37,424 nt of DNA, taken from contig JAZRUX010000004.1 in the NCBI GenBank assembly GCA_045598825.1, positions 1 through 37,424 of the forward strand, in the 5' to 3' direction. Numbering within the stretch: the stretch's first letter is position 1; each line of letters begins with the position of its first letter. Below, in pieces: positions 1 through 11,382 of the stretch. Origin of the DNA: Hennigella sp045598825 (GTDB lineage: Bacteria; Bacillota_I; Bacilli_A; Mycoplasmatales; Mycoplasmoidaceae). The notes under the pieces are model-generated. The model was not told the DNA's origin and did not search any database. It saw only the letters and a list, made by a program, of their open reading frames with translations. The position numbers were made by a program, and so were the translations under genes.

Positions 1-9
1 GGATAGTGT

Positions 10-348
10 ATGGATACTGCTTTACTTATTTTGACTATTATTTTGGTGGTTATCGCCATAATATTGTGTATTTATCTAATCATCACTGTTAGGAAAATTA
101 ACATTGTCTCAAAAAAATTAGATTATTTAGTTGAAGATTTAACATATAAATCCGAACAATTAACTCCAGTTGTTGATTCGATTGTGAAGATATCTAACTT
201 CATTGATGTTTTTGATTCCGTACTCAAAGAAAAAACACAAAATTTAATCAAATATAGTTCAGGTAATAAAGAATCTATCTATAAAGTTGCAAAAGAAGTT
301 AAACAAGCAGTTAAAGAATTTAAAAATAAAAAAGTAGAAAAGAAATAA
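10..348 (+). CDS. Small membrane-anchored protein, DUF948-like
   Basis: This is a 112-residue protein with one strongly hydrophobic segment at about residues 4-27, followed by a charged, probably helical and coiled-coil-prone tail that ends in a run of lysines. The layout (N-terminal anchor, then a long amphipathic helix facing the cytoplasm) resembles DUF948-type proteins of Firmicutes, but no signature residue proves it. The start ATG follows a weak GGATAG purine stretch at the very edge of the window, so upstream context is missing. One base separates its stop from the secA start, so the two are almost certainly co-transcribed. The function is unknown. Confidence 0.65.
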   Translation: MDTALLILTIILVVIAIILCIYLIITVRKINIVSKKLDYLVEDLTYKSEQLTPVVDSIVKISNFIDVFDSVLKEKTQNLIKYSSGNKESIYKVAKEVKQAVKEFKNKKVEKK

Positions 349-349
349 T

Positions 350-2992
350 ATGCAAAAACGTTTTAATATATTTACACCAAGAGGAAGAGAGTTGCGCGCT
401 GCAACAAAACAAGCGAAACTTGTTGAAGATCTGAAAGAAAAATACCGTAAGATGAGCAATGAGGAATTGTCAGCTCGCACCCCTTTTTTCTTAGAACAAA
501 TTAAAAAAGGCGTTTCTTTAGACGCAATATTACCCGACGCACTCGCAACAGCTAGAGAAGCAATTTATCGTGTTCATGGATTGTATGCTTATCCAGTTCA
601 AATTATTGGTTCGATCATTATTCATAAAGGTAACTTAGCGGAAATGTATACTGGTGAAGGTAAGACACTAACCATTATCCTAACTGCATATTTAAATGCT
701 TTAACTAAAAAAGGTGTTCATGTTGTTACAGTTAATGAATATTTAGTAAAACGTGACGCTTTATTTTGTGCGCAAGCACTTAACCCATTAGGAATAACTG
801 TTGGTTATAACGTTGCTGATATGGATAGTACGACAAAACAACAAATGTTTGCTTGTGATATTACATATACAACAAACTCTGAATTAGGCTTTGATTATTT
901 AAGAGATAACATGGTTAAAGAATATTCTGATAAAGTTATTCGTGAATTAAATATGGCAATCATCGACGAAGTTGATTCAGTTTTAATTGATGAATCAAGA
1001 ACGCCATTAATCATTTCTGGTCAACCAAAGAAGGATGTATCCTTATATATAGATGTTGATAGATTTGTTAAAACCTTATCCAAAGAAGATTACAAAATTG
1101 ATGATGAAACTAACACCATCTCTCTTTCCGATTCTGGTGTTGACAAAACACAAAAATATTTTAAGATTAGAAATCTATACAACATTGAAAACTCTGATTT
1201 GGTTCATAAGATTCGTAATAGTTTGATGGCAAACTTTGTTTTCCGTTATGGAGTTGAATATATTGTTCGTGACAATAAGATTCTATTAGTTGACCATTTT
1301 ACAGGCCGTATTCTTGAAGGTCGTAGCTATAATGCTGGGCTACACCAAGCAATTCAAGCAAAAGAAATGGTTAAGATTGACCCTGAAAATGTTATTGTTG
1401 CAACAATTACTTATCAAGCTTTCTTCCGTCTTTATAAAAAATTATCAGGAGTGACAGGTACCGCATTAACTGAGGCGGATGAATTTGTTAAAATTTATAA
1501 CATGATTGTTGTTCCTGTCCCAACAAACCGAAAAGTTATTCGTCAAGACTTGACTGATTATGTATTTGAAACAAAAACAGCGAAATGAGCTCACGTTGCT
1601 GCTGAAATTGAAAGACTACATACAAAAGGACAACCTGTCCTTGTCGGTACAGCTTCTGTTGAAGATTCAGAAGAATTGGCTGCTTTACTTCGTAATAAAG
1701 GATTAAAGTTTGAATTACTAAATGCGAAGAACCATGCTCGTGAAGCAGAAATTGTTGCTCTAGCTGGACAACGTGGAGCAATCACCATTTCAACAAACAT
1801 GGCAGGTCGTGGTACTGATATTAAACTTGGTCCCGGAGTAAAAGAACTTGGTGGTTTATTTGTTATTGGCACTAATCGTCACGAATCACGTCGTGTTGAT
1901 AACCAACTATGTGGTCGTTCTGGTCGTCAAGGTGACCCGGGAATGACAAGGTTCTTCATTTCTACTGAAGATCCACTATTTAAACGTTTTGGAATTGATA
2001 AAGCTGAAAAGACTGACAAAAAAGTTAAAGATGAAAACTTCTATGATTCATGGTTTTTTAACCGAATGGTTAAAGTTATGCAAAAGAAGGTTGAAGGTCT
2101 TAACTTTGATACAAGAAAGAATTTAACTGATTATGACGTTGTTTTATCGAATCAACGAGAAGTTGTTTATAAACAACGTGATCAAATTTTAAAAAATGAA
2201 AGAAACATTCCAATCATTCGCAATATGGTCGCAACAGTTGCCAAAGATTTAGTTAATCTATTCTTGTCAAAAGAAAACCCAAATTACGTTGATGAAGAAA
2301 AATTAACACAAGCGCTAAATATAAGATTATTAGGCTTTAATGCTATTGAACCATCTTTATTTGCTAAGCAAAATGTTTCAACCGTTACTGCGTTAGTTAC
2401 GAGAATTATTTGGGGGTCAATTGAAGCTAGAATTGCAAGTTATAACCCCGAACAAATCCAAAAAGTTTTAAAAAGTATTATTATTCAAAACTTTGATTCT
2501 GAATGAACAATTCATTTAGATGTTATGAGTAAAATACGTGAAGGTGTTACCTTAAGATCGCTAGAACAAAGGTCGCCTTTAAACATTTATGTTGAAGAAG
2601 CAGACAAACACTTTAATATATTAAAGAATAATGTTGCCCACAAAGTTATTATTTCTATCCATCGTTTATATATTCCTAATATTGCTGCGACAATCAACGA
2701 AAGATTGCATGATAGCAAATTAATAACTGATAAACATTATGAAGAATTAAAAACTAAATTTGCAAGCGAATCTAATAAGAATATTAGAATAGATTTTGCA
2801 GATTTAATAAGACAAAGAGCAGCTCAACTAGCACGTTCTGCTGACAAACCAGCACCAGCACAATGAACAGCAAAAGAAAATTTATTGAAACAACAAGAAG
2901 CTGATAAGAAAGCCGCCATAGCTGACGCTAAAGCACGTGGTGACAATCCAACAATTCGTATCGAACGTGATACCGAATTAAATAAAAAGTAA
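350..2992 (+). CDS. secA: Preprotein translocase ATPase SecA
   Basis: SecA is the ATPase motor that pushes unfolded preproteins through SecYEG. The 880-residue protein reads through UGA codons at 1586, 2504 and 2864 as Trp. Visible motifs are Walker A TGEGKT (residues 101-106), the DEVDSVLIDESRTP block, the GVTGTA and TNMAGRGTDIKLG helicase motifs and GRSGRQGDPG. The tail is lysine- and glutamate-rich and lacks the Cys-rich SEC-C zinc motif found in many SecA proteins. Its TAA overlaps the uvrB ATG by one base (TAATG), so translation is probably coupled. Confidence 0.98.
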
Positions 2993-4986
2993 TGAAAACC
3001 CACTCACCTAAAAAACAATTTGAATTGACAACAGAAATGACACCGAAAGGTGATCAACAGCAAGCAATTAATAAATTGGTTGCACATTTAAAAAGAGGTG
3101 TCAAGCATCAAGTTTTGTTAGGTGCTACAGGGACTGGTAAAACTTTTACTATTGCTAATGTTATTGCTAAAACTCAAAAGAAAACATTAGTTATTGTTCA
3201 TAATAAAACGTTAGCTGGACAACTTTACTCTGAGTTCAAAGAATTATTTAAGAATAACAAAGTTGAATACTATATTTCATACTTTGATTTTTATCAACCT
3301 GAAGCTTATTTGCCAACCAGTGATACTTATATTGAAAAGTCATCTAAAGTCAATCAAGAAATTGAAATGTTGCGTTTGTCCACGATTCAATCATTGTCCA
3401 CTGAAGACAAAGTGATTGTTATAGCATCGGTTGCCGCAATTTATCCAGCGGTTGACCCTAAAGTGTTTGATAAATATAGGATTATTTTGAATACAGGATT
3501 AAACTATAACCTTAAACAACTCCAATATGATTTAGTTCGACTTGCTTATAAAAGAAATGATGTGAATTTAGAACCGGGATCGTTTAAAGTTAAAGGTGAT
3601 GTCGTTGAAATTATGGAAGGAAGCAACAATCAAGAAAAGATTCGAATATCCTTCTTTGGGAATGAAATAGAACAAATTGCCAAAATGGATATTAACAATA
3701 ATATTGTTAAGGAAATATGAAAAGCATATGTTATCTATCCAGCAAACGAATATGTTGCTGACACAACAATGTTTGAAAACTCTTTAGCTCGTATTGCTAA
3801 AGAACTAAAAGAACGACAAGCATATTTTAAAAAGCATGATAAATTGTTAGAACACCAACGTATTACTGAAAGAACTAATAGAGATTTAGAAACTCTTGCA
3901 GAGACTGGTTTTTGCCCAGGAATTGAAAACTATGCAATGCATTTAGAAATGCGAAAACCAGGCTCAACACCTTATACCATCTTTGATTATTTGGGTGATG
4001 ATTGATTGCTTGTGGTGGACGAAGCACACATGACTATCCCACAAATAAGAGGAATGTATTTTGGTGATCATAATAGAAAGCAAACATTAGTAGACTATGG
4101 GTTTAGATTGCCATCCGCATTAGATAATAGACCTTTGAATTTTGATGAATTTGAAAGTAAAGTTAAGCAAGCGATTTATGTTTCAGCAACACCAGGTGAT
4201 TATGAAAAATGTAAAGCAAATAATTTAATTGTTGAACAAATTGTTCGGCCAACCGGACTAGTTGACCCACAAATTGTTATTAGACCAACAACAAACCAAA
4301 TTGTTACATTATGTCAAGAACTGGATGAGCAAATTAAACGCAAAGAAAGAACAATCATAACAGTTTTGACCATCAAAATGGCAGAAAATTTAACAAAGTT
4401 CTTAAAAGAAAAAAAATACAAAGTTGCATATTTACATAATGAATTAAAAACATTTGAAAGAGATAAAGTTATTAATGCCTTAAGAAAAGGCATATATGAT
4501 GTTGTTGTAGGAATTAACCTTTTAAGAGAGGGGTTGGATGTACCTGAAGTATCGTGCGCAGTGATATTTGATGCTGATAAACCAGGAATTTTTAGATCTC
4601 GTGATGCTTTGATCCAAACCTTTGGTCGAACTGCAAGAAACCAAAACGCACACGTTTTGTTGTTTGCAGACAATGCAAATGAAGCATTGTTGTCTGCGAT
4701 AAATGAAACTAACCGTCGCCGTAAAATTCAATTAGAATTTAATAAAAAACACCATATTATTCCTAAAACAATTATTAAACCAATTCGTGATGATTTACAT
4801 GGAAAAGCTGACGCCAAAACACTAGAAGCTATTTTTCATAAAAATGCAAAAGTCACAGAAAAATCTGGTTCTCGTGCTATTAAGATTTTGCAAAAGAAAA
4901 TGCAAGAAGCAGCAAAAAATCAGGAATATGAAGTTGCAGCACATTATCGAGATATGATTATTGATCTCGAAGGCAAGCTTAAATAA
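2992..4986 (+). CDS. uvrB: Excinuclease ABC subunit B (UvrB)
   Basis: UvrB is the damage-verification helicase-like subunit of nucleotide excision repair, working with UvrA and UvrC. It is 664 residues long, with UGA-Trp codons at 3718 and 4003. Walker A is GATGTGKT (residues 44-51). The aromatic beta-hairpin that inserts into DNA is recognisable (YYISYFDFYQPEAYLPTSDT). Motif II reads DEAH where UvrB proteins usually have DESH. The GFRLPSALDNRPLNF block and the helicase motif VGINLLREGLDVPEV are present. A C-terminal UVR motif for UvrC contact ends the protein (about residues 628-664). Its start overlaps the secA stop. Confidence 0.98.
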
Positions 4987-5001
4987 TGTAGCAAATTTAT
5001 T

Positions 5002-5007
5002 TATAAT
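5002..5007 (+). promoter_or_regulatory. Candidate -10 box for the lipoprotein gene
   Basis: A perfect TATAAT lies 19 bases before the ATG at 5027, with the purine-rich AAGGTAGGTG between them serving as ribosome binding site. No convincing -35 box is visible. The call rests on hexamer and spacing only. Confidence 0.45.
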
Positions 5008-5026
5008 TTAATTAAGGTAGGTGAAT

Positions 5027-5563
5027 ATGAAGAAAATTAGATTATTAACACCATTGATTGGGTTGGGAGCCATTGCCACAAGTACAATTGGTTTGGTAAG
5101 TTGTGGCAACACCAAGTTTTATCTTGATACAATTTTTGAATATGTTCTTGAAGGTCATAAGTTCAATGCGATAACAACACAAAATCCTATATCTACATCA
5201 AACAAAAAGATTTCAATAGAGATTGATACAAGCTTTCTGCCAAAAACAAATAATGAAGGAAAAGAAGAGAAATACGACGCATCATTTTGAATTACAAATC
5301 AAATCGCTGAATCGGAAGATCAAGATTATATTGCCTTTGCTGAAGTGGCAATTTATTGAGATGGCAAGACATTAGAGAAAGTGGACACTGTTGGTGATCT
5401 TATAAAACCAAATCAATATACGATTGGGCCTGAAACACAATCTTACAGAATTTACATTTCAAAAGGAACCCTAGAAGCATCACCAAAACTAACAATAGAT
5501 TTAGAAATAAAAAAGACATTTGAAAAATATTATCCAATATTTTGAGAAAGCAAGGAAATTTAG
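5027..5563 (+). CDS. Small lipoprotein
   Basis: This 178-residue protein starts with a type II signal peptide: basic MKKIR, a hydrophobic core, and the lipobox LVSC with the modified Cys at residue 26. The rest is hydrophilic and beta-rich in appearance, with UGA-Trp codons at 5288, 5357 and 5543. A GTG two codons earlier is in frame, but the ATG at 5027 is better placed after AAGGTAGGTG. It follows uvrB by 40 bases and has its own TATAAT, then a terminator before arcA. It probably is a surface lipoprotein anchored on the outer face of the membrane. No family is recognised. Confidence 0.85.
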
Positions 5564-5591
5564 TAATTTACTTTTGACATTATTTCAAAGT

Positions 5592-5621
5592 AAAAAGATA
5601 GACTTTGTCTATCTTTTTTTT
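5592..5621 (+). terminator. Rho-independent terminator
   Basis: The inverted repeat AAAAAGATAGAC / GTCTATCTTTTT with a TTT loop is followed by a T run. It lies 29 bases after the lipoprotein stop and 12 bases before the arcA -10 box. Confidence 0.85.
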
Positions 5622-5632
5622 ATAAATTAAAA

Positions 5633-5638
5633 TATAAT
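5633..5638 (+). promoter_or_regulatory. Candidate -10 box for the arc operon
   Basis: A perfect TATAAT stands 27 bases before the arcA ATG, followed by AAAGGAGA as ribosome binding site (5648-5655). The upstream T run belongs to the preceding terminator and no clear -35 hexamer is visible. Confidence 0.55.
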
Positions 5639-5665
5639 ATACAAAACAAAGGAGATTAAGGTTTT

Positions 5666-6961
5666 ATGAAGAAAAATATATCACCTATCCAAGTTTTTAG
5701 TGAAATTGGAAGACTGAGAACGGTATTAGTTAAAAGACCGGGAGAAGAATTGTCTCATATTTCACCAAGCAACATGGAAGAATTATTGTTCTCAGCTATT
5801 TTGGACTGAAAAAGAGCTGGAAGAGAACATGATGAATTTACCAAAATTCTAAGAGAAAATGGGGTGGAAGTTGTTTATTTGGAAGACTTGTTGGTGGAAA
5901 CATGAAGAGCAATGAAAAAACAAGATAAGTTGACTTTCATTCACCAATTCGTTGATGAATCAGGAGTTACAAATCCATTGGTTCAACTAAAAATCTTTAA
6001 CTTCTTATCAAAACGAAGTGTAAGAGGTATGTTTGAAGCAATGATCAAAGGTATTACCAAGTTTGATCTAGGTATGAGTTTGGAAAGAGATGTGTTGGTA
6101 ACACAACCAATGCCTAACTTGTACTTCACTCGAGATAACTTTTCATCAGTAGGCGATGGTGTAATTTTATCGCAAATGAAATATAAAACAAGACAACGTG
6201 AAACTATATTCAGTCGATTAATCTTCAAGTTTCACCCAAAATATAAATATACACCTATCTATTTTGATAGCCAAAAAACCAAAGCAACTATTGAAGGTGG
6301 AGATGTATTTATATATAACCACAAAACATTGGTTATTGGTGTGTCTGATAGAACTCAAAAAGAATCTGTATTGGAAGTTGCTAAAAAAATTAGAGCGATT
6401 AAAGACAATGTGTGTGAAGCAATCATTGGTGTTAACGTCCCACACAAATGAAATTTAATGCACCTTGATACATGATTAACAATGGTTGATCACAATAAGT
6501 TCTTATATTCACCAAACATTGCTGGTGCCTTAAAGTTCTGAAAAATTGACATGAAGGCTAAGAAATTAAAAATGGTTGAACACAATACCACATTAGAAGA
6601 TATGTTGGAATCAATCATTGGTGTTAGGCCAACACTTATACCTGTAGCTGATAACTATAGTCAAGAAAAGGTCGACATTGAAACACACTTTGATGCAACT
6701 AACTTCTTAGTAATTAAGCCAGGATTAGTTATTGGTTATGATAGAAACGTTAGAACTGTTCAAGCGTTAAGAAATGCTGGAGTAGAAGTACTAACATTTG
6801 ATGGGAACCAACTATCATTGGGTATGGGTTCAGCAAGATGTATGTCTATGCCTCTATTTAGAGAACCAATTTCATTTAATGCATTTAGTGGTGCAGCTGC
6901 TGCAAGAATTAAAGCATTAAAAGCAAAAAAACATAAAGACGATCTAGACGATCAACAATAA
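5666..6961 (+). CDS. arcA: Arginine deiminase
   Basis: This cytoplasmic enzyme hydrolyses L-arginine to citrulline and ammonia, the first step of the arginine dihydrolase pathway. The 431-residue protein reads several UGA codons as Trp. Guanidino-group modifying motifs are all present: FTRD (154-157), EGGD (210-213), MHLDT with catalytic His266, and GMGSARCMSMP with nucleophile Cys392. In many arginine deiminases the residue three before the nucleophile is Asn; here it is Ser. The length fits the family (about 410-430). It is first in arcA-arcB-arcC, with its own TATAAT and AAAGGAGA site. Confidence 0.97.
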
Positions 6962-6967
6962 AAAAAT

Positions 6968-6988
6968 AAAGGAATATATATATATATG
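6968..6988 (+). promoter_or_regulatory. arcB ribosome binding site separated from ATG by an (AT)7 tract
   Basis: AAAGGA (6968-6973) is followed by seven AT units (6974-6987), the last of which supplies the first two bases of the arcB ATG at 6986. The spacer from the purine run to the start codon is 12 bases, and gain or loss of one AT unit would change it by two. Confidence 0.6.
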
Positions 6989-8014
6989 GCATTTAACTTA
7001 AGATCACGTGATCTATTAAAAGTTAGCGATTTTACAAAGGAAGAACTAACTCACTTAATTGATTTAAGTATTGAATTAAAAAAACAAAAACAAACAGGCG
7101 TTTTGCCACAACAATTAAAAGGTAAATCTATCTGTATTATGTTTCAAAAAACATCTACAAGAACTAGATGTTCATTTGAAACAGCAGCATTTGAATTGGG
7201 AATGGGATGCACATACCTAGATTCGTCATCAAGTCAATTTGGCAAAAAAGAATCTATTGCCGATACTGCTAGAGTATTATCAAGATTTTATGATGGAATT
7301 GAATTCCGTGGATTTGCTCAATCTGATGTTGAAGAATTAGCAAAATATGCAACCGTACCAGTTTGGAATGGTTTAACAGATGACTTCCACCCGACACAAA
7401 TGATTGCAGACATGATGACAATCAAGGAATACTTTGGTTTCTTAAAAGGAATTAAATTAGTATTCTTTGGTGATGGTCGTTTCAACATGGGAAACTCATT
7501 AATGGCTATTTGTTCTAAACTAGGACTAAACTATGTGCTTTGTGGCCCAAAGAAATTTTGACCAAAAGCTGAGCTCGTTAAAAAGTGTCAACAATTCTGT
7601 AAAGATTCTGGTGGAACAATTACATTCACAGAAGATAAAAATAAAGCTGTGGAAGGTGCTAATGTTATCTATACAGATATTTGAGTATCTATGGGGGAAG
7701 ACTTCAAGGTTTGAGATGAACGTATTAAATTAATGAAAGACTACCAAGTAGATATGGCAACAATGTTGCGTGCTGAAAGAACAAGCAAACTTGGTCCTAT
7801 CTTTATGCACTGTTTGCCTTCATACCATGGCTTGGATACTGAAGTTGGTAAATTAGTTGCTCAACAATTTGGTAAAAAATATCCCGAAGTTAAAAATGGA
7901 GAATTAGAAGTTACTGATGAAGTATTTAACTCTCGTTTCTCATTTGTTTTTGAAGAAGCTGAAAACAGAATGCATTCAATTAAGGCAATCATTCTTGCAA
8001 CTATAGGTCAATAA
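6986..8014 (+). CDS. arcB: Ornithine carbamoyltransferase, catabolic
   Basis: In the arginine dihydrolase pathway this enzyme phosphorolyses citrulline to ornithine and carbamoyl phosphate. It has 342 residues, with UGA-Trp codons at 7559, 7682 and 7712. The carbamoyl phosphate site is STRTR (57-61), with HPTQ at 136-139 and HCLPSYH from 275 (the family consensus is HCLPAFH). The length is normal. It lies 24 bases after arcA and 2 bases before arcC, which supports a catabolic role. The start is fixed by the AAAGGA site upstream. Confidence 0.96.
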
Positions 8015-8016
8015 TA

Positions 8017-8952
8017 ATGTCAACAATCGTTATAGCATTGGGTGGTAACGCTTTGGGCGATACCCCCGCTGAACAAATTATAAAAATACAAGAACCAGCA
8101 AAAATCATTACACAATTAGTTAAAGATGGTCACGATGTCATTGTTGGTCATGGAAACGGTCCACAAGTTGGTGCCATTTTCAATGCATTTAATATTGCAC
8201 ACAACATTGATGAAAAGATTCCTGCTATGCCTTTTGCTGAAGCGGGAGCAATGAGTCAAGGCTATATTGGGTTGCACATTAATAATGCATTATGCAACGA
8301 ATTAATTCGATCTGGTTTTACCAAAAAAGAAGTAATTTATTTTTTAACACAAACAATTGTTGATAAAAACGACCCCGCTTTTAAGAAACCAACTAAGCCA
8401 GTGGGTGCTTTCCATAAAACACAAGAAGAAGCAATTCAACACAACCCACTAGGCTCAACCATTATTTATATCCCTAACAAAGGATATAGAAGAGTTGTGC
8501 CAAGCCCAAAACCAATCTCTTTATTAAATTTAGAAGGGGTTAGAAATGCTGTTAAGCAACATAAAGTAGTTATTTGTGGTGGTGGTGGTGGCATTCCAAC
8601 GATTGTTGAAGACAATCAATATAAATTTGTTGATGGTGTTATTGACAAAGATTATGTGGCTGCAATGGTTGCTGATTACATTAATGCAGACTATTTGGTA
8701 ATCTTGACTAATGTCCCTAACGCATTTATAAATTATGGTACAGATAAAGAACAATCCATTAAAGATGTAACGGTTAAGCAAATGCAAAAATATATTGATA
8801 CTAAGGAATTTGCTGCCGGAAGTATGTTGCCAAAGGTACAAGCAGCAATGGAATATGTCCAAAAAGGAAAAAACAGAAAAGCTATCATTGCATGCTTATC
8901 TGATTTACCTGATGCTATTAAAGGCAAGTGTGGAACAATAATTACGAAATAA
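8017..8952 (+). CDS. arcC: Carbamate kinase
   Basis: This enzyme transfers phosphate from carbamoyl phosphate to ADP, giving ATP, CO2 and ammonia; it is the energy-yielding step of arginine fermentation. The protein has 311 residues, the usual length. The nucleotide-binding N-terminus is ALGGNALG (about residues 7-14), followed by GHGNGPQVG, ICGGGGGIPTI and VIDKDYVAAMVA. It ends the arc operon, two bases after arcB and just before a bidirectional terminator. No arginine/ornithine antiporter gene lies next to it in this window. Confidence 0.97.
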   Translation: MSTIVIALGGNALGDTPAEQIIKIQEPAKIITQLVKDGHDVIVGHGNGPQVGAIFNAFNIAHNIDEKIPAMPFAEAGAMSQGYIGLHINNALCNELIRSGFTKKEVIYFLTQTIVDKNDPAFKKPTKPVGAFHKTQEEAIQHNPLGSTIIYIPNKGYRRVVPSPKPISLLNLEGVRNAVKQHKVVICGGGGGIPTIVEDNQYKFVDGVIDKDYVAAMVADYINADYLVILTNVPNAFINYGTDKEQSIKDVTVKQMQKYIDTKEFAAGSMLPKVQAAMEYVQKGKNRKAIIACLSDLPDAIKGKCGTIITK

Positions 8953-8975
8953 AAAAAGAGCATTGCTCTTTTTTA
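8951..8975. terminator. Bidirectional terminator between arcC and the CofE homologue
   Basis: AAAAAAAGAGC / GCTCTTTTTT with a three-base ATT loop has A and T tracts on both sides, so it can serve both converging genes. The stop codon of the minus-strand gene (8973-8975) sits at its edge. Confidence 0.85.
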
Positions 8976-10154
8976 TTTGTCTGTGTAATTTTTGAAATAG
9001 TTTTGAATTAAGACAACAGGGGTTCCCTTATCACCAGACCCACTAGTCAAGTCAGATAAACTACCCAACAAATCGGTTAATTGACGCGGAGTAGTTCCTA
9101 ATGCGGTTTTTGTTCCAACAAGGTTCTTTCCCTTATTTTTGATGTTGCCAGTAACTTCCTTTAATAACTTAGATTTGTCTTTTTGATTTTTAGCATTATC
9201 AATATACATTTTAAGTTTTAGTTCGTTAGGTGTGCCAATTAATCCATCAGTATAACCTGGAGAAACGACTGGATCAGCTAATTCTCAAATTTTACCAATT
9301 GGATCCTTGAAAGCACCATCGCCATAAACCATAACTTCAATTTTAACTTTTGTACCCCTATATATAAGGTTTTGTACTTTTTTGCAGAACTCGAAGCAAT
9401 TTCTTGGGAACAGTTTGATCTTATTATCTGTAGAGAAGTTAGAACCAAGAATTCCATAATCCTTGTTAAAACCAGAACCTTTGTTTGAAGCGATTAAAAT
9501 ATCACTTAATAACATCACTTTTGCTCTTGAGTCTTTCTTTAAAATAATAGCTTTAGTAATAAAACGATCATGAATGTTTGCAGCAATGATATTCTTTGTG
9601 TATTTTAATAAGGCACAAGGATCATTACTTAAAATGATTTCGCATTTTGAACCAACCGCTTCTTTATATAGGTCAATATAATCTATTCCTGTAAACTTAT
9701 GTTTAATGTTAGGAAAAAACTTTCTAAATTCTTTTTCGCTAAATGAGTCAGTCGTTGAAACCTTCTTATCAAATAATTCTTGTTCAGTTACAAAGTGATT
9801 TCCAACTTCATCACTTGGGAATGATAGTTGTAAATAAACTTTCTTAGCGTGTTTTGTTAGACCTTTTAATAAATTTACAAACCTATTTCTAGATAGAATG
9901 GGGAAACAGATACCAATTGGTTGGTCTTTAAATTTTTTGTATATACAATCACTTATGTCAGAAAGCTTTGCATAATTTCCTTGGGTTCTAGCAACCACTG
10001 ATTCAGTGATAGCAAGAACATCTTTTGTTTGAAGGGTGATAGAACCCTTTTTATGCAAATCAATAACCTTATTTGCAACAATTTTAGCAAGGTCATCACC
10101 CTCTTGAACTAGGGGCATAATTAACCCTCTAGATATAACTCCAAAATCTTTCAT
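8973..10154 (-). CDS. CofE-type gamma-glutamyl ligase homologue (F420-0:glutamate ligase family)
   Basis: The 393-residue product resembles the family that adds glutamate to coenzyme F420-0: N-terminal GLIMPLVQEGDDLAKIV, then LQTKDVLAITESVVARTQGN and a later VMVYGDGAFKDP stretch. Archaeal CofE is about 250 residues; this one has a C-terminal extension of some 130 residues containing a UGA-Trp at 9275-9277. The start at 10154 is chosen because AAGGAG (10161-10166) precedes it by six bases; an in-frame ATG 15 codons earlier lacks such a site. F420 is not expected in mollicutes. CofE homologues in Chlamydia have been linked to folate polyglutamylation, which is a plausible role here but is an inference. 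Confidence 0.8.
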
Positions 10155-10179
10155 TTTGAACTCCTTCAAATACTCAATA

Positions 10180-10185
10180 ATTATA
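10180..10185 (-). promoter_or_regulatory. Candidate -10 box for the CofE homologue
   Basis: TATAAT on the minus strand, 25 bases before the chosen ATG, with AAGGAG between. Supported by sequence and spacing only. It also argues against the upstream ATG at 10199, which lies before it. Confidence 0.45.
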
Positions 10186-10221
10186 ATTCTTTTTTGCATT
10201 GGTTAATTAATGACATTAATG

Positions 10222-10227
10222 TATAAT
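10222..10227 (+). promoter_or_regulatory. Candidate -10 box for the guaC-like gene
   Basis: TATAAT within the AT-rich divergent spacer, 38 bases before the ATG at 10266. The leader carries AAGGAG at 10255-10260, five bases before the ATG. It is divergent from the CofE homologue promoter. Confidence 0.5.
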
Positions 10228-10265
10228 TAATGAGATGTTGAAAAACAACAAAATAAGGAGACTAT

Positions 10266-11381
10266 ATGAGTTATAAAGATACAAAGTTATTTGGAATAAG
10301 AGAAGTAGCTATTTATCCTAAACCATTTACTACAATTAATTCTAGATCTGAATGCAATCCATATATCGGCAAAATGCTTCCATTATTTACTGCACCAATG
10401 AGTTCAGTAATTGATGAAGAATCTGCTGAAATATATGCTAAAAATAAGATTAATCCTATCATTCCACGTAACATATCATTTGAAAAAAGAATTAAATTAA
10501 TGACAAAATATATGGTTGCCATTAGTTTATCTGAAGCAAACAATTACTTTATTAAGAATGCTGCTAAATTAAAAAAATTAAAACAATTTTCAATTTTAAT
10601 TGATATTGCTAATGGACATATGAAATCAATGCAAGATACAATTAGAAAATTGAAGGCATTGTATAAAAATAAAATTGTAATTATGTGCGGCAATATTGCT
10701 AATCCAGTCACATTTAGATATTTATCTGAAGCTGGTGCTGATTACATTCGTGTTGGTATTGGTGGAGGATCTGGTTGTTTGACAGCAAGTAACACAGGAA
10801 TTTTCTATCCAATGGGAAGTTTAATTTTAGGATGCAAGAAAATTCAAAAACAAATGATGCAATCTTATAAACTAAACAAATCACCAAAACCCGCAATGAT
10901 TGTTGCTGATGGTGGCATGAAGAATTATGATTACATAATTAAAGCATTGTTCCTAGGTGCAGATTATGTAATGTGTGGAAGAATCTTTAGTCAAACATGA
11001 GAAGCTCCAGGTGAAAGATGATCTAAACTTAAAACTGATGAAGATCGTAAAAAGAATTGACATAATATTGATAAGCACGAAAACTTCTTGTTTAGACCAG
11101 ACTTATTCGATTACAAAAAGATTTTCTATGGAATGAGTACAAAGAAAGCTCAAAAAGAAATTGCTAATGCTAATTGTATTCAAAACTGCTTATTTAAAAC
11201 ATCAGAAGGTGTAGTTAAAGAAATTCCTATTTCGTATACCATTGAAGGATGAACAGAAAACTTTATAGCTTACTTTACTTCAGCTATGAGTTATACAGAA
11301 TGTCGTACATTGAAGGATGTTAAAGAATTTGATGAATATCGTTTAATGACAACTGAAGCACAAAACTCATATAACAGATAA
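10266..11381 (+). CDS. guaC: GMP reductase-like enzyme of the IMPDH/GMPR family
   Basis: The 371-residue protein is a TIM-barrel purine enzyme. DIANGH (113-118) matches the DVANGY of GMP reductases. The loop VGIGGGSGCLT (163-173) carries the catalytic Cys171, and a FYGMST motif follows as in GMPR, with EGVVKEIP downstream. No CBS domains are present, which also fits GMPR rather than classic IMP dehydrogenase. GMPR converts GMP to IMP and ammonia with NADPH, linking guanine and adenine nucleotide pools. The loop deviates from the usual GPGSVCTTR, so specificity between GMPR and IMPDH is uncertain. UGA-Trp codons lie at 10998, 11019, 11058 and 11250. Confidence 0.8.
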
Positions 11382-11382
11382 T

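Noticed and set aside
1586..1588. Apparent nonsense mutations splitting secA, uvrB, gyrA, infB and others
   Set aside because: Every break is a UGA at a position where Trp continues the conserved family alignment, so this is the mollicute genetic code and not gene decay.
10155..10199. A start for the CofE homologue at 10199
   Set aside because: The added residues do not resemble the family and would encode the AAGGAG site and the -10 box of the start chosen at 10154.
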